Source of the DNA: Dermatemys mawii
Lineage: Eukaryota; Chordata; Testudines; Dermatemydidae
Assembly (NCBI GenBank): GCA_007922305.1
Contig: ML677374.1
Location: forward strand, 11,866,246 to 11,930,245
Reading direction: 5' to 3'
Length of the DNA: 64,000 bases
A program made the position numbers and the translations under genes. A model generated the notes under the pieces. It searched no databases, had not been told where the DNA came from, and saw only the letters and a list, made by a program, of their open reading frames with translations. Every line of letters starts with the position of its first letter. The first letter of the stretch is position 1. Positions 21,391-31,560 of the stretch are shown here, piece by piece.

Positions 21391-22079
21391 AAGGCAGTGA
21401 GACATTTAATCAATGTCATAAAAATGTAACATTCATTGGTCGCCTAAAAAGAAATTAATAATCTGTGTAGAAGTATCATTAGGAGATAAGTGACATTTTC
21501 AGGCTTTGATTTGTAACTTGTAACAAATCTTGCTTCCACATATTTCAACCATTTTTAGCAATATCCATCTTTATTAAAACATACCAAAACCTTTTCACCT
21601 CAGCTAGAGTAGCCCATCAAGCATTTCTTTCCTCGTATAATATCTTTAAGTAAAAAGATACATTATCACACACATACTTTCAAGTAATGAAGGCAGAATG
21701 AGACATGCTCCATACTATATTCAAATTAAATCAGGGATTTCAATACTCCCTGATTATCAGGAAGCCTTGTCTTTCACTAATAAATTTCTCCTTCATCTTA
21801 GGCGCAGGGCTTCTGAGCTCTCTCTCAACTGATCAGACATCTCACTTTTATGCAATGGGACGGGGAGTGGGGAGAACTAGGAACAAAGAATTAGGTAGCT
21901 TAGCTAGATAAATGATTGGAATTGCTACATGGAAAGGCAGACAGTAACACAAATCAAAATCATATGCCTTGCTGAATTTAGAAGGGAGTGGGAGAAGCAA
22001 CACATATACAAAGCCTGATTCACACCTCACACCAGATTTTGCACCAAAATTTTTCCATTGATTTTAATGGAATTATTCA
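21391..22079. other. Unassigned, with a short repeat fragment at the end
   Basis: 22022-22075 (CACACCAGATTTTGCACC...CCATTGATTTTAATGG) is a fragment of the 'TTTACACC..CATTGA' family. Otherwise nothing recognised. Confidence 0.35.
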
Positions 22080-22081
22080 TA

Positions 22082-22181
22082 GGGTGACGAGATTCCCGAT
22101 TTTATGGGGACAGCCCTGAATATAGGCTCCTATTACTCCCTAGCCCCATCCCGATTTTTCACATTTGCTGTCTGGTCACCC
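22082..22181 (+). mobile_element. GGGTGACCAGA MITE with TA duplication
   Basis: Inverted ends GGGTGACGAGA and TCTGGTCACCC enclose 'CCCGATTTTATGGGGACAGCCC' and 'CTCCTATTACTCCC'. TA flanks both sides (22080-22081, 22182-22183). TA duplication and no coding capacity fit a non-autonomous Tc1/mariner-type element; I recognise the family as abundant in turtles. Confidence 0.85.
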
Positions 22182-22522
22182 TAATTATCCGTGGCTTTAT
22201 ACCAGGTAAGTGAGAGGCAAATCAGTATAACAGATTGCAGAATTACTACTCATACAAGGAGTAGCAGCTCACATTTCTTTTTTTTGTAAACGGGCAGCAA
22301 AAGGGAATCAGGGACTTTTTTTCTTTATTAGTGAAAGGATCATAATCAACCGTTGCAGTTGGGAGAGTTTGTACAACTTCTATGTGGATTCTTATTAAAT
22401 ACATTCTAATTAAGCTGTTCCTTTTTTTCATTACCGAGTTAGGAGAGGACGGCGGCAGGGAAAAGTTGGTGTGAGTTACACTATGTATTTTTGGAACTTA
22501 CAGCGATAAAAATGTTTTGTTC
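22182..22522. other. Unassigned intron sequence
   Basis: Nothing recognised. Confidence 0.35.
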
Positions 22523-23060
22523 TTATTAATTATCTGTATTACAGTAACAGCTAGAGGGTCTAACCCTGAGATCAGAGACCTGCTGTGCTGGGAGCTGTAC
22601 ATACATATAATCAAAGACAGATCTTGCCTTGAAGTGTTTATAATATAAATAAAGAAGGACAGAGAAAGTATTATTATTCCTTCTTTCAGATGGGGAACTG
22701 AGATTCAACTATGTTTACACTACCACAATAAGTTGATTTATGCTACGCATCTCCAGCTACGTGAAAAATATAGCTGGAGTTGATGTACCTTAGGTTGAGT
22801 TACCACAGGGGTCTACACTGAAGTGGGTCAATGGGAGAAAATCTCCTGTTGAATTACCTTACACTTCAGGGGTCGACAGGAGAATGATCTGCTGTTGATT
22901 TGGCGGGTCTTTACTAGACCTGCTAAATCGACTGCCGGTGGATTGATCTCAGAGTGTCGATCACAGCTGTAGGGTAGATCTGCCTGTAGAGAGGTGATCT
23001 GCCCAAAATTACACAGGAAGTGTGTGGCAGAGCCAGGAGCTGAACGCAGATCTTCCAAGC
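22523..23060 (+). mobile_element. 'GTATTACCGTAGCGCC'-family/SINE module split by a turtle MITE
   Basis: 22523-22705 gives 'CTGTATTACAGTAACAGC', 'GCTGGGAGCTGTACATAC' and 'CAGATGGGGAACTGAG'. The module resumes at about 22986 as 'GAGAGGTGATCTGCCCAAAATTACACAGG' and 'GTGGCAGAGCCAGGAGCTGAACGC'. Between them lies the separate element 22708-22985, so the older SINE module was interrupted. Confidence 0.6.
22708..22985 (+). mobile_element. 'GTCGAC'-rich turtle MITE-like repeat
   Basis: 'ACTATGTTTACACTACC' at the left, then inverted blocks 'CATCTCCAGCTACGTG...TAGCTGGAGTTGATG', 'GGTCGACAGGAG', 'ATTTGGCGGGTCTTTACTAGACC' and 'GTCGATCACAGCTGTAGG'. I recognise the series as a turtle interspersed repeat. The outer ends are weakly inverted. 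Confidence 0.65.
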
Positions 23061-24589
23061 CCCAAAACCAAAAATATCATCACTCAAGATATATAAACCA
23101 GCTTCAGTGTATGGGGTGAATTGTCCTTTACCTTAAAAAATGACTAATAAGGTCCTTTGTTTTACCATAGGGCCCAATTCTTCAGGCTATTGATCTGTGA
23201 CCCCTGACCTTGGTGACCTTTGTCTAGGAACTTCTGCATCATTATTCATATTTTATGAGAACGCAAAATGCTTAAGAAACTCTATGGTATAAATAGATGA
23301 ACATAAAATGTATGGATATGACAGGCTGTGCAATGTGATTGAACCTATTGTGATCTTGCAGTAGGAAATTATGGATTAGTTTGAGTGTTATGTCAAAGGG
23401 CATATATTTCTGACTTAGTTTAATTTGTATGCTTGGAGCACTAAGAATGTTTATAGTAATTTTAAGGGAAGTTGTATTGCAAGCAGAAGAATCCCAAAAA
23501 TAAGTATATTAGGCTTTGATATAGGTATTAAGGTTTAAGAGTTAGCATGAAGCCTAGCTGAGGCTTAGTCGTTAGCATAAGATGGCGCATGTGTTTGACC
23601 TGAGATTATGAAATTTAGCAACATGTGCTTTGGGATAAGCAAATAAAGCTCAAAAGAACCAGTACAATGCATAGTTGCATAAATAAATGCAAAATAGTAG
23701 GCTGTTTTTGCAATAAGGTAACCATGGAGCTAACCACATGAACATACCAAAACTATTAGGTAGTTATTTCACACAAATGGGAGTGTTAACTGTCAGAAGT
23801 TTAATTATGAGTAGCCAGAATATCACACGTATTTAGCCGGAATGCCACATATGGGCAGCAAGCTGGATAAGAGACCTTATCAAATATGGTCTCTGGCATG
23901 TGTGGGTAAAATGGATCAAGGCCCATAAAAGATGTGGCTATCCAACCTGTTGTTGGGCTACATCAGAATCTAGAAGTGTATGTAAATTGCATTGTGACAA
24001 CCCATTTATGATGTACACCACTAGCTGCATTCTCCTATCTTCTATCTTGTTTTCTCCATTTCTCAGTAGTTTCAGTATGATAAAATTGAAAGTTGTTTTG
24101 TTATTTATATCTATCTATTGGGGAACTGCACTGATTTATTTATGTAGCTGCTGGGTTAAAGAACCTGTATTAGTGCCCTTTGCAATTTTGCATCCTATAT
24201 TGATACCAGGCTTCAAGGTTTTAATTGAGTAAAGCTTCTAATTACCTTAAAGGGAATTCGTTGTTTGATGGCTGGCCGAAGAATTTGGCTTAGTCATTAC
24301 GTTCGATCTCAATGGAGTTACTCCTTACTTATACCAGCATCACTGAGAAAAAGATTCCTCCCTATGTTTCTTTCAGCTATAAACTCAAATCTGTGCTGAA
24401 TTTCTATTTGTGTCTGAGGAAATGTGATGACACTATAATTGCCATGGAAATATCCTTTTCATGAACACCTTTAATTCTCAAGGAGCCCTTTTCGGGTCCT
24501 TGCACACCATCTAATATTAAATGTTCAATGAAAGCAGAGACCACACCAAATATTTGGCAAATTGATAATATAAAACTCAGGGTGAGATT
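23061..24589. other. Unassigned; possibly part of an old LTR-like repeat
   Basis: 23520-23830 has 'AAGCCTAGCTGAGGC', 'GATGGCGCATGTG' and 'AGCAAATAAAGCTCAAAAG' (AATAAA signal). 24100-24240 has 'TATTGGGGAACTGCACTG' and 'GAGTAAAGCTTC'. The order is reminiscent of an LTR but no ends or duplication are seen. 24305-24355 is a 'GGAGTTACTCC..TTATACC' repeat fragment. Confidence 0.25.
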
Positions 24590-24670
24590 TTCAAAGAGGC
24601 CTGAGGGATCTGGACTCCAACAATTCCATTAGGAAATCCTCCGGCAGCTTTGAAAATATCAGCCTTGGAG
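24590..24670 (+). repeat. 'GATTTTCAAAG' repeat fragment
   Basis: 'GGTGAGATTTTCAAAGAGGCCTGAGGGATCTGGACTCC...GGCAGCTTTGAAAATATCAGCC' is a small inverted pair of the 'ATTTTCAAAAG' family. Confidence 0.55.
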
Positions 24671-24855
24671 TTTGTCTGTATTTAGGACTATACCACTTAC
24701 AGTGGAAGCATGATTTTTTTGTTCTAGCTCAGCTTTGAAGACTTGGTGACAGAATATGATTCTCTTAATTAGTTGTCTTCACCAGTTCTCATTGGGACAC
24801 ACATGGCCAGATCAGAAATGGACCAGATTACATTGCAGCTATGAGATATTCTACA

Positions 24856-25315
24856 CCGGGGTCAGCAACCTTTCAGAAGTGGTGTGTCAAGTCTTCATTT
24901 ATCCACTGTAATTTAATGTTTTACAAGCTAGTAATACATTTTAACATTTTTAGAAAGTCTCTCTCTCTATGCCTATATTCTATAACTAAGCTATTGTTGT
25001 ATGTAAAGTAAATAAGATTTTTTAAATGTTTAAGAAGCTTCATTTAGAATAAAATTAAAATGCAGATCTTATCAGTTGAGTGTGGTCCTTGCCCTTACTT
25101 TTCCTTGCTGAGTTTTCCAATTTCCCCAGGCTGGCAGCAGGCTGAGTGGGGCCGGCAGCTGGAACCTCAGATCAGAAGTAGCTGAGCAGGGCCTGCAGCC
25201 GAGACCCCGGCTGGCAGGGGGCCAGCGGACGGAACCCCAGACTGGCAGCAGAGTGCAACTGAAAATCTGCTTGCGTGCCATCTTTGGCACACATGCCATA
25301 GGTTGCCTACCCCTG
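24856..25315 (+). mobile_element. hAT-type non-autonomous element
   Basis: Ends CCGGGGTCAGCAACCTTTCAG and ...CATAGGTTGCCTACCCCTG are inverted repeats of the kind seen in a common turtle hAT family. Flanks TTCTACAC and CTCTACAT (6 of 8) could be an eroded 8-bp duplication. The right interior is GC-rich (GGCTGGCAGGGGGCCAGCGG). It encodes no transposase. Confidence 0.75.
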
Positions 25316-26120
25316 CTCTACATTTTGATTGCAAAAGGACACACACCTGCATTAAAATGAGTGCACTGCTTTTCTGTTTCGCCCATCTGCCCTTAAAACT
25401 GTGCCATCAATAGGTATTGGAAAAGAAATGTTTGAGGCTTCACACCAAATATTTCCTTATAATTATTATTATTTTAAAGCACCCTGAATGTCACTGCAAT
25501 CATTTATGCTAAGAACAATCCAAGACCACCTCCTCCGTGCAAAGGTTAGATTTTTGCTCAAGCCCACAGACTTTAACCTCATAAATATTCCCAGCTATGA
25601 GATCTTATTAAGAAGGTAAGTATCCCATGAGCATAAAACCATCAAGCTGTACATTTTATTTAATTTCCCCAGAGATTTCCTAGTCCCGTACATATAATTA
25701 GAGGGCAGTACAGAGCACTTTTTTGTGTTTTGTCAATAAATCACTAGGGAACAATCAACATTTAAGAGGACAAGCTTTAATGATTTTTCAGACCCCTAAG
25801 CAGTCATGCCTGCTACAGTGGCAAGCCAGTCTTTTAACTTCCTCTAACTAGGACTGCGGACAGTAATGTTAGATAGGGCCCCAAACACTTAATCCTATTA
25901 GATTCTCCAGCCCAGACAATCATGGCATGTACCCCAGGGACATATTGATTTTGATTTGCCTGACAGATAACACCAGACAGGCTACTGTAGGCTGCACTTT
26001 ATTAAGTGTTTACAAATTAAATATCTGAAGGTCTGTAATAAGCACAACTCTGCCATACAGACAAGTGTGCATTTGCAATTACCTGTGCAGCTCGACAAAA
26101 GACAACTTTTCATCCATCAT
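25316..26120. promoter_or_regulatory. Enhancer-like single-copy block G (candidate)
   Basis: From about 25490 it is repeat-free with ATTTATGCTAAGAACAATCC (SOX-type ACAAT), CATAAATATTCCC, GAACAATCAACATTTAAG, TTTAATGATTTTTCAG, CTTTATTAAGTG, ATAATTAGAGGGC, GACAATCATGG and GCATTTGCAATTACC. It also has a CAGGCTACTGTAGGC near-palindrome. The density of HOX/SOX-like cores is high. Not tested for conservation. Confidence 0.38.
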
Positions 26121-28139
26121 CAAGAGCCCATCTTTAGAGGTTCAATAGCTCTGAATACAATGAGCCAAAAGGGATCCTGTTTTTCTGACCCAGGAAGATG
26201 TAGGGGTCTAACATCTTGATTTCAGCACAATCTCTTGAGAAGCAAAAGTTTTCTTGTGGGATTTTTTACGGTGGCAAATTCTCTCAAGAATTTTTCTATC
26301 ATGAGACTTCAGCAAGGAGTCTCATAATATTTAGGCAGGACTCAAACGACATAACATTCAGTGAGAGCAAGCATCCCTTCCCTTTTTTAATCTTTACATG
26401 TTTATTTTAGCTCTGAAGTGGAATATTTTTAATTTCCCACTTCTCTATTTAGGTATTTTAGACCAAAGATTTTAGAAATATTTCAATGTATACATCTCAA
26501 GTAGTATTTAGGTATTACAATGAAGGAGATGGATGGATGGATAGAATAGACAATTCCAAGTTGGCAGAAGACTGACTGCAAGGTGACTTCATCATGAATG
26601 AGGCCTTCTAAGCATAAAAGAACCAGAGCTTTTGGCAAAGGTGGGCCATTCTTTCTTAGGCACACCTGGTCTATTGAAACTTTTGGAAAGAGAATCCTGG
26701 TTTTTGGTTCAAACAGTCAATGGATATTTCAGACCCTCTGCCTATGTTCATTGGCAAAATGTAAGAAAACAATAATTTCTTGCGCTAAGATCGACATCAC
26801 GATCCACGAAACAATCCAGCACGCACTGAACTGAATGAAAAGACTCCCACTGGCTCACTGGAGAGGGATCAACCCCAAAAGTAGAGCTAAAGGTTACACA
26901 GTATGATTGTTGGCTGCCTGGCATCTTGTGTAACCATATACACTAGTGCAAAAATAAAGCCAAGTGGCTGTAAAATGCTATTATTCTAAGTTGGTAGCAT
27001 TTTACCATCTACTTTGCACAAGTATAAATGGCAAAGAAAGATACAAAGCAGTGGAAAAGCAGGATCACAATACCTGTCTTTTCAGTAAATATATTCTAAA
27101 AAGAGAACTTGATCGTAACAGTATAGCTGCACGATTGCCTCCATACACCATACAACATATGGTAGTACACAGCACTGCCACTAAACCATGGAATCAATTG
27201 AAAGGATGATATTCCTGTACCAGGATTACTCCTATGTTCTGGAGTAGAAACCAACTTACAAGGTGTGACTGTACACCAACCGCTGGAGTCTTTTATTGTA
27301 CAATTTGACAATTACACCACACTACTCTACTAAGAAGAAGTCTCCCAAGTATTTTAAATAGGTTAACGAACCAAGATTTTATCTCTATACTTATACATCT
27401 TGCACAAATCTATAAATGGCTTATCTCAGGGTTACGGTGGTTATAAATTAATTATGGAAATGTCAGCCAAATCAGGCACATGCCAAAGGAGCAATAGGCA
27501 GACCAGTGATTTACAATGGACGATTTAGATTCTGGGTGACCTGCACAAAGGGTTTGCAGCCCCTGGCAGCATTCCACCCTCTCCCAGGGAATTTAACCTT
27601 GAAGAATACACTTACAATTGTCTTTTGCATGAGTAATTGGCAGTGGTTGAAGAAGTGACCTGAAGATGAGAGAGTTACTTTATCATTTTCTTCTTGTCTG
27701 CTACTTCCTTAAACCACAACTGTCTCTTTTCAGCCTTTGGAGGTTGAAGGGCTGGGTTATTTTTCGCACTGCGAGATAGAACCCATTCGTGTTATATGTC
27801 ACAATGCCAGACATATGACAAGTCTGAAATTAAGTATGATTATTTATAAGGAAAACTTAATCAGATGAACATTGCTTTCTGCCTGTATGCCTGCCTAGGC
27901 ATCTGTTCATCTTAGGCGGATACCACTATGGTATATAAATATCTGAATCCCTGCCCTTGCATGAAGCCCCATTGGGTTTCATAGGGTTCTATGGAAGTTC
28001 AGGGGTCTGCCAGCGTGGAGCATATAACAAGATCCTAAATGTCCTATGTAACCAAGAGCATCCTAATATCAGAGGGCAAAGGGCTCCTTGATATCCAGCA
28101 TAGTTTCTGCTGACCTGACCAGTTCAGTATACCCCCATT
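26121..28139. other. Unassigned intron sequence
   Basis: A short (ATGG)n run at 26527-26541. The remainder is unique with no recognisable gene or repeat. Confidence 0.35.
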
Positions 28140-29170
28140 AATTACTGTCAAACTGTATCTGAGGTATCATGTAAGGTATCATTAGGACACTAATAACACA
28201 CTGATCATTAATATTCTTGCATGGCATAAATATGGCAAACATCCAAAGGACCATACCATTGTGGTCTAGGAAGGAATGTGGGACTAAAATGTATTTACCA
28301 GCAGGAGAACAGGTTTCTCCCAAACAAAAGGGCATCCAATACTACAGCCAGGTGTCATCAGAGTCAGTTTGATCAGATCAGTCAGTCAGATCAGTTTGCA
28401 TTTTCGCAAACACCTGTGGGGGAAGAAACCAGCATGGAACTTCCTTCAACCCCTGACCCCGTGTCTCCTACCTCACAGCTTGAATGAACTTTACATTGAG
28501 GGTAACCTTCAGAAGAAGGTATGTCAAAGGTTCACTGGGCTATCAAAGAGAGGGGCAAGGAACTTCAAGTTGTCTTTTCACCTAAGACGGCAAAGAAACA
28601 GAGTACTTTCTCTTTGGGGAGAGATCCTGACCAGAAGGATGGTCAGTCACCTTGCTGGAAGAAGTGCATGATAAGAGTCTTACTCAAATACCTAGACAAC
28701 AGCTAGTTAAAGTCTTAGTATTAGAACACACTTTTCATTTTTATTTGTTTGCAGTCTTTTCAATCTTTATCCCTTATACTTGATCTCATTTGAAACCTAC
28801 ATCTTTGTAATTAAACAACTTATTTAACTTTTAATCTCAACCCATCCCATTTGAGTTTGAACTGAAGTAATTGTAAACTCCAGTTAAAGTGATAATCTGT
28901 GTGTTTTGTCTCTCTAGGGGACCAGACAATCTTATTATCCCTCTGAATGGTTCAATAAAGGTCTGGACATTACAGAGCACAGTTTCGGGAAAATTCAGGA
29001 CTGGGAGGCCCTTGGGGACATCTGGCCAGCTGTAACCAAAGCTGGTGCAAACCACGGACAGACTATGTTGCAGCAGGGCTGTATCAGGGCTGCAGAGCAT
29101 ACAGAATGCATGCTTCTTATGGATTCCCAGGCAAGGAGACACAGTAACCGAGCACTTAAATTACTCAGGG
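28140..29170 (+). repeat. Unclassified turtle interspersed repeat, LTR/transcript-like
   Basis: 'ACTTGATCTCATTTGAAACCTAC', 'TAATTAAACAACTTATTTAACTTTTAATC', 'GTTTGAACTGAAGTAATTGTAAACTCCAGTTAAAG' and 'AGGTCTGGACATTACAGAGCACAG' recur in this order in a turtle repeat I recall. It probably derives from an LTR element. Ends and duplication are not defined, so the class is uncertain. Open frames here have no family match. Confidence 0.4.
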
Positions 29171-29199
29171 TTACATGGCAAGTGACTCCTCCTCACTGG

Positions 29200-29640
29200 T
29201 CTGCAGATCTGGCCCTTGGGTATGGCAAATCGGGGGACCATCCCAGGCCCTGAGCTTTGGGGGGCCCTGAGTTTCCATAAAATCATGAGGAGACAAATGG
29301 GGAGGAGAGGTGGTAGGGCGAGCAGGGTGAGGAGGCGAACAGGGAGGTGAATGGCAGGCAGCCATGGTTGTGGTGATGGTGGTGAGGGTGCCCCCTTCCA
29401 GAACCTCCCTCTCCCCCAGCACCTCCTGCCTGCTGGTTGGCCCTGCCAATCAGCACCTACCGCAGATCAAAAGTTTTGTGAAGTCCGGAGGTGCTTGGGG
29501 GTGTGTGAGAAGCAGGGCGGAGATGGGGCCTTGGGGGAAGGGGTGGAGTGGGGACAAGGCCTGGGCAGAGTTGGAGGGAGTACCCCTCAGCAGATTAGAA
29601 ACTTCTCAGACCCTGCACCCCTCTAGGGACAGCCCTGCTG
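29200..29640 (+). mobile_element. GC-rich hAT-like repeat
   Basis: GC-rich block with 'CAGGCCCTGAGCTTTGGGGGGCCC' at the left and 'CCTGCACCCCTCTAGGGACAGCCCTG' at the right, the latter like a CAGGGCTGTCCCTA terminus. Internal CCAATCAGC and GGGAGGAG/GGTGGTG runs are low complexity. Its open frames (29351-29813) follow the composition. Confidence 0.45.
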
Positions 29641-29660
29641 GTCTGGATTTCACCCCAGAA

Positions 29661-29775
29661 CATAATTATTATTTGTATTACCATAGCGCCTCGGACCTCA
29701 AGTCATGGAGCCGCCATTGTGTTAAGTGCTGTACAGACAGAACAAAACAGTCCTTGCCTCAGACTGCTAACAGTC
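29661..29775 (+). mobile_element. 'GTATTACCGTAGCGCC'-family repeat
   Basis: The clearest copy: ATTATTATTTGTATTACC, ATAGCGCCTCGG, GCCGCCATTGTGTTAAGTGCTGTACAG, ACAGTCCTTGCC. It directly follows the GC-rich element. Same family as 2728, 4136, 22523 and 30083. Confidence 0.75.
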
Positions 29776-30082
29776 AAAAGGCAATATTCCCAGTTTTTTT
29801 CATTTGCACCTAGCTTGTTTGATTGTTTGAGGTATTTTTGTTTCCTCTTTCCCCTGTGCACCTCCCCATTAATCATTTGGTCTTACGGAGGTAAATGCCG
29901 TTACAGGAGGAAAAGCCAAAGAATAAAAATAAGAAGGGTGACATTAACTATTTTAAGGCCCCTCTTTAGGATAACATCAATCCTGGATTTAAGAAATGTG
30001 CAAAAACCAAGCACCTTCTTTTAGTCTTTGAAAGTTACAGCTCAATGAGGTTGGTGATATATATGTCGAGCCAAACAGAATT
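29776..30082. other. Unassigned
   Basis: Nothing recognised. Confidence 0.3.
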
Positions 30083-30215
30083 ATTATCATTACTACAGTA
30101 GTAACTATGGGTACCAGCTCTGGTCAGAGTCCTATTTTGCTAGGTACTGTCCAAAGTCAGTGAGAGAGTGCTTGCTCCGAAGAGCTTGCAAACTAAATAT
30201 GACATGATGAATAAG
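30083..30215 (+). mobile_element. 'GTATTACCGTAGCGCC'-family repeat, diverged
   Basis: 'TTATCATTACTACAGTAGTAACTATGG', 'TTTTGCTAGGTACTGTCC' and 'CTTGCTCCGAAGAGCTTGCAAACTAAATA' in family order. Confidence 0.6.
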
Positions 30216-30429
30216 TAGCGCAGATATTATTCCAGGTAACACAGCCCTTTTGCTCCCAGCTATGAACCGTTCCTTCAACTGTATTTATCATAATCCCAGA
30301 CTATCAATCTGGCCTGCAATCTTGAGGTCCTTTAGGGCTCTTCCCTGCTTTTGGAGAGACAGATAGAAATGGATTGAAAAAATGCTTTCTGCCACCGACA
30401 ACTAGACTGCGCTCTATCTGATCAAATAT

Positions 30430-30850
30430 TGACCTGCCTACAGTGATCCAGGCTTTCATGACTTGCACCCTGGATAACAACAACTCACTGTCCCTAGACA
30501 GAAGCAAACCAATGTTATAAAAGTTTCAGTTAATGCACATTGCAACAGCCTGTTTTCATCACCAAACCAGCCGCTGAGAGCATATCACTATGGTGCTCTC
30601 CTAATTATGCTGGCTCCCAGGTAATATCAGGTCACATTCAAAAGCTTGGGGTTCATCTTCAAGGCCCTGAATGGAACTGGTCCAAGATAATTCAGAGAGT
30701 GCCTTGCTCTATGCAACAATGACCTTCACTGACAGCTGTGTTCCTCAGGAATAATGAAACTACAAACCTCAAGGGTGAAAGTAATGGAAGCAGGAGAACA
30801 AGAGTTTTCTCTGCAACAGGTTATAGGCTCTGGAACTCCTGATCACAGGA
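30430..30850 (+). pseudogene. L2-type LINE reverse-transcriptase fragment, dead
   Basis: Broken frames spell the C-terminal LINE landmarks: a VIQAFMTCTLD segment (equivalent of the 'vt.sRLDYCN' block) at about 30440, EHITMVLS..LCWLP (the 'ITPVL..LHWLP' block) at about 30580, and a 'GYRLWNS' equivalent near 30825. Stops and shifts throughout mark it as long dead. L2 rather than CR1 is my reading of the LHWLP context. Confidence 0.6.
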
Positions 30851-30929
30851 GACTCGAATGTCTACCTATCTTTCTGCCTTCAAACCAAAATACAAAGCTC
30901 ATTTGAGCTCTCCCTGAGTCAATTAAAGA

Positions 30930-31560
30930 CAGAAACAAAGAGGACTGGAGAGAAAGAAGCATAATAAAATGAAAAACTGCCCTGAATTCCATTGGGTGAA
31001 GTAGAGAGGTAATTAATCTACCAGCCATTTGTGGCCTAATTCCCTTTGGGTGAAATTCTCCCTTTTGCCAGGGGAGCAGCATAAAGCCTCTGCATCACTT
31101 AAGCCCTCAAATAATGACTGAAATGGAATCTAAATGGTGCTCGCACTCTGCACAGGGCTGAGTTTCAATCACTGTGCACACTTGCCTTTATTCGACAAAA
31201 GTTATATTGTGAAACTGAGGGTGTGACACAAGCATGGCAAATAGTGGTCTGTGAAATTCAGCACTGAAGTATCTGTTGTTCTCTGGTAGACGACAGCTAT
31301 TTTAATGAGGGGGAGGTTTAAGGTGAAAATTCGTATTGTGAACATTAGTGTCAAAGCCACTGTTCTCTAATTTTTATTGGAAAATAGAGCCCATTTCTGA
31401 GTGAAAAATTCACAGTGGGCGCAAGTGTGAGCAGGCTGTAATTGCCTCTTTTCCAAGTCTATAATAAAATGTGAAAAGCTAAACATTTCCAGTAGGGTAA
31501 CCTTGTTTTTCAAATATGTTTCAGATATCTGCTTGTTCTGGCTAGTGTTTTACGAGTAAA
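30930..31560. promoter_or_regulatory. Enhancer-like single-copy block H (candidate)
   Basis: Repeat-free: GTCAATTAAAGACAG, GCATAATAAAATG, AGGTAATTAATCTACC, GCCTAATTCCC, CAAATAATGACTG, TTTAATGAGGG, TTATATTGTG and TCTAATTTTTATTGG. A GAAATTCT/GGTGAAATTC pair recurs. Strong homeodomain-core density; function inferred. Confidence 0.38.

Noticed and set aside
29351..29813. 91- and 149-codon overlapping frames as genes
   Set aside because: They lie in a GC-rich mobile element and the adjoining dispersed repeat; two frames open at once is a composition effect.
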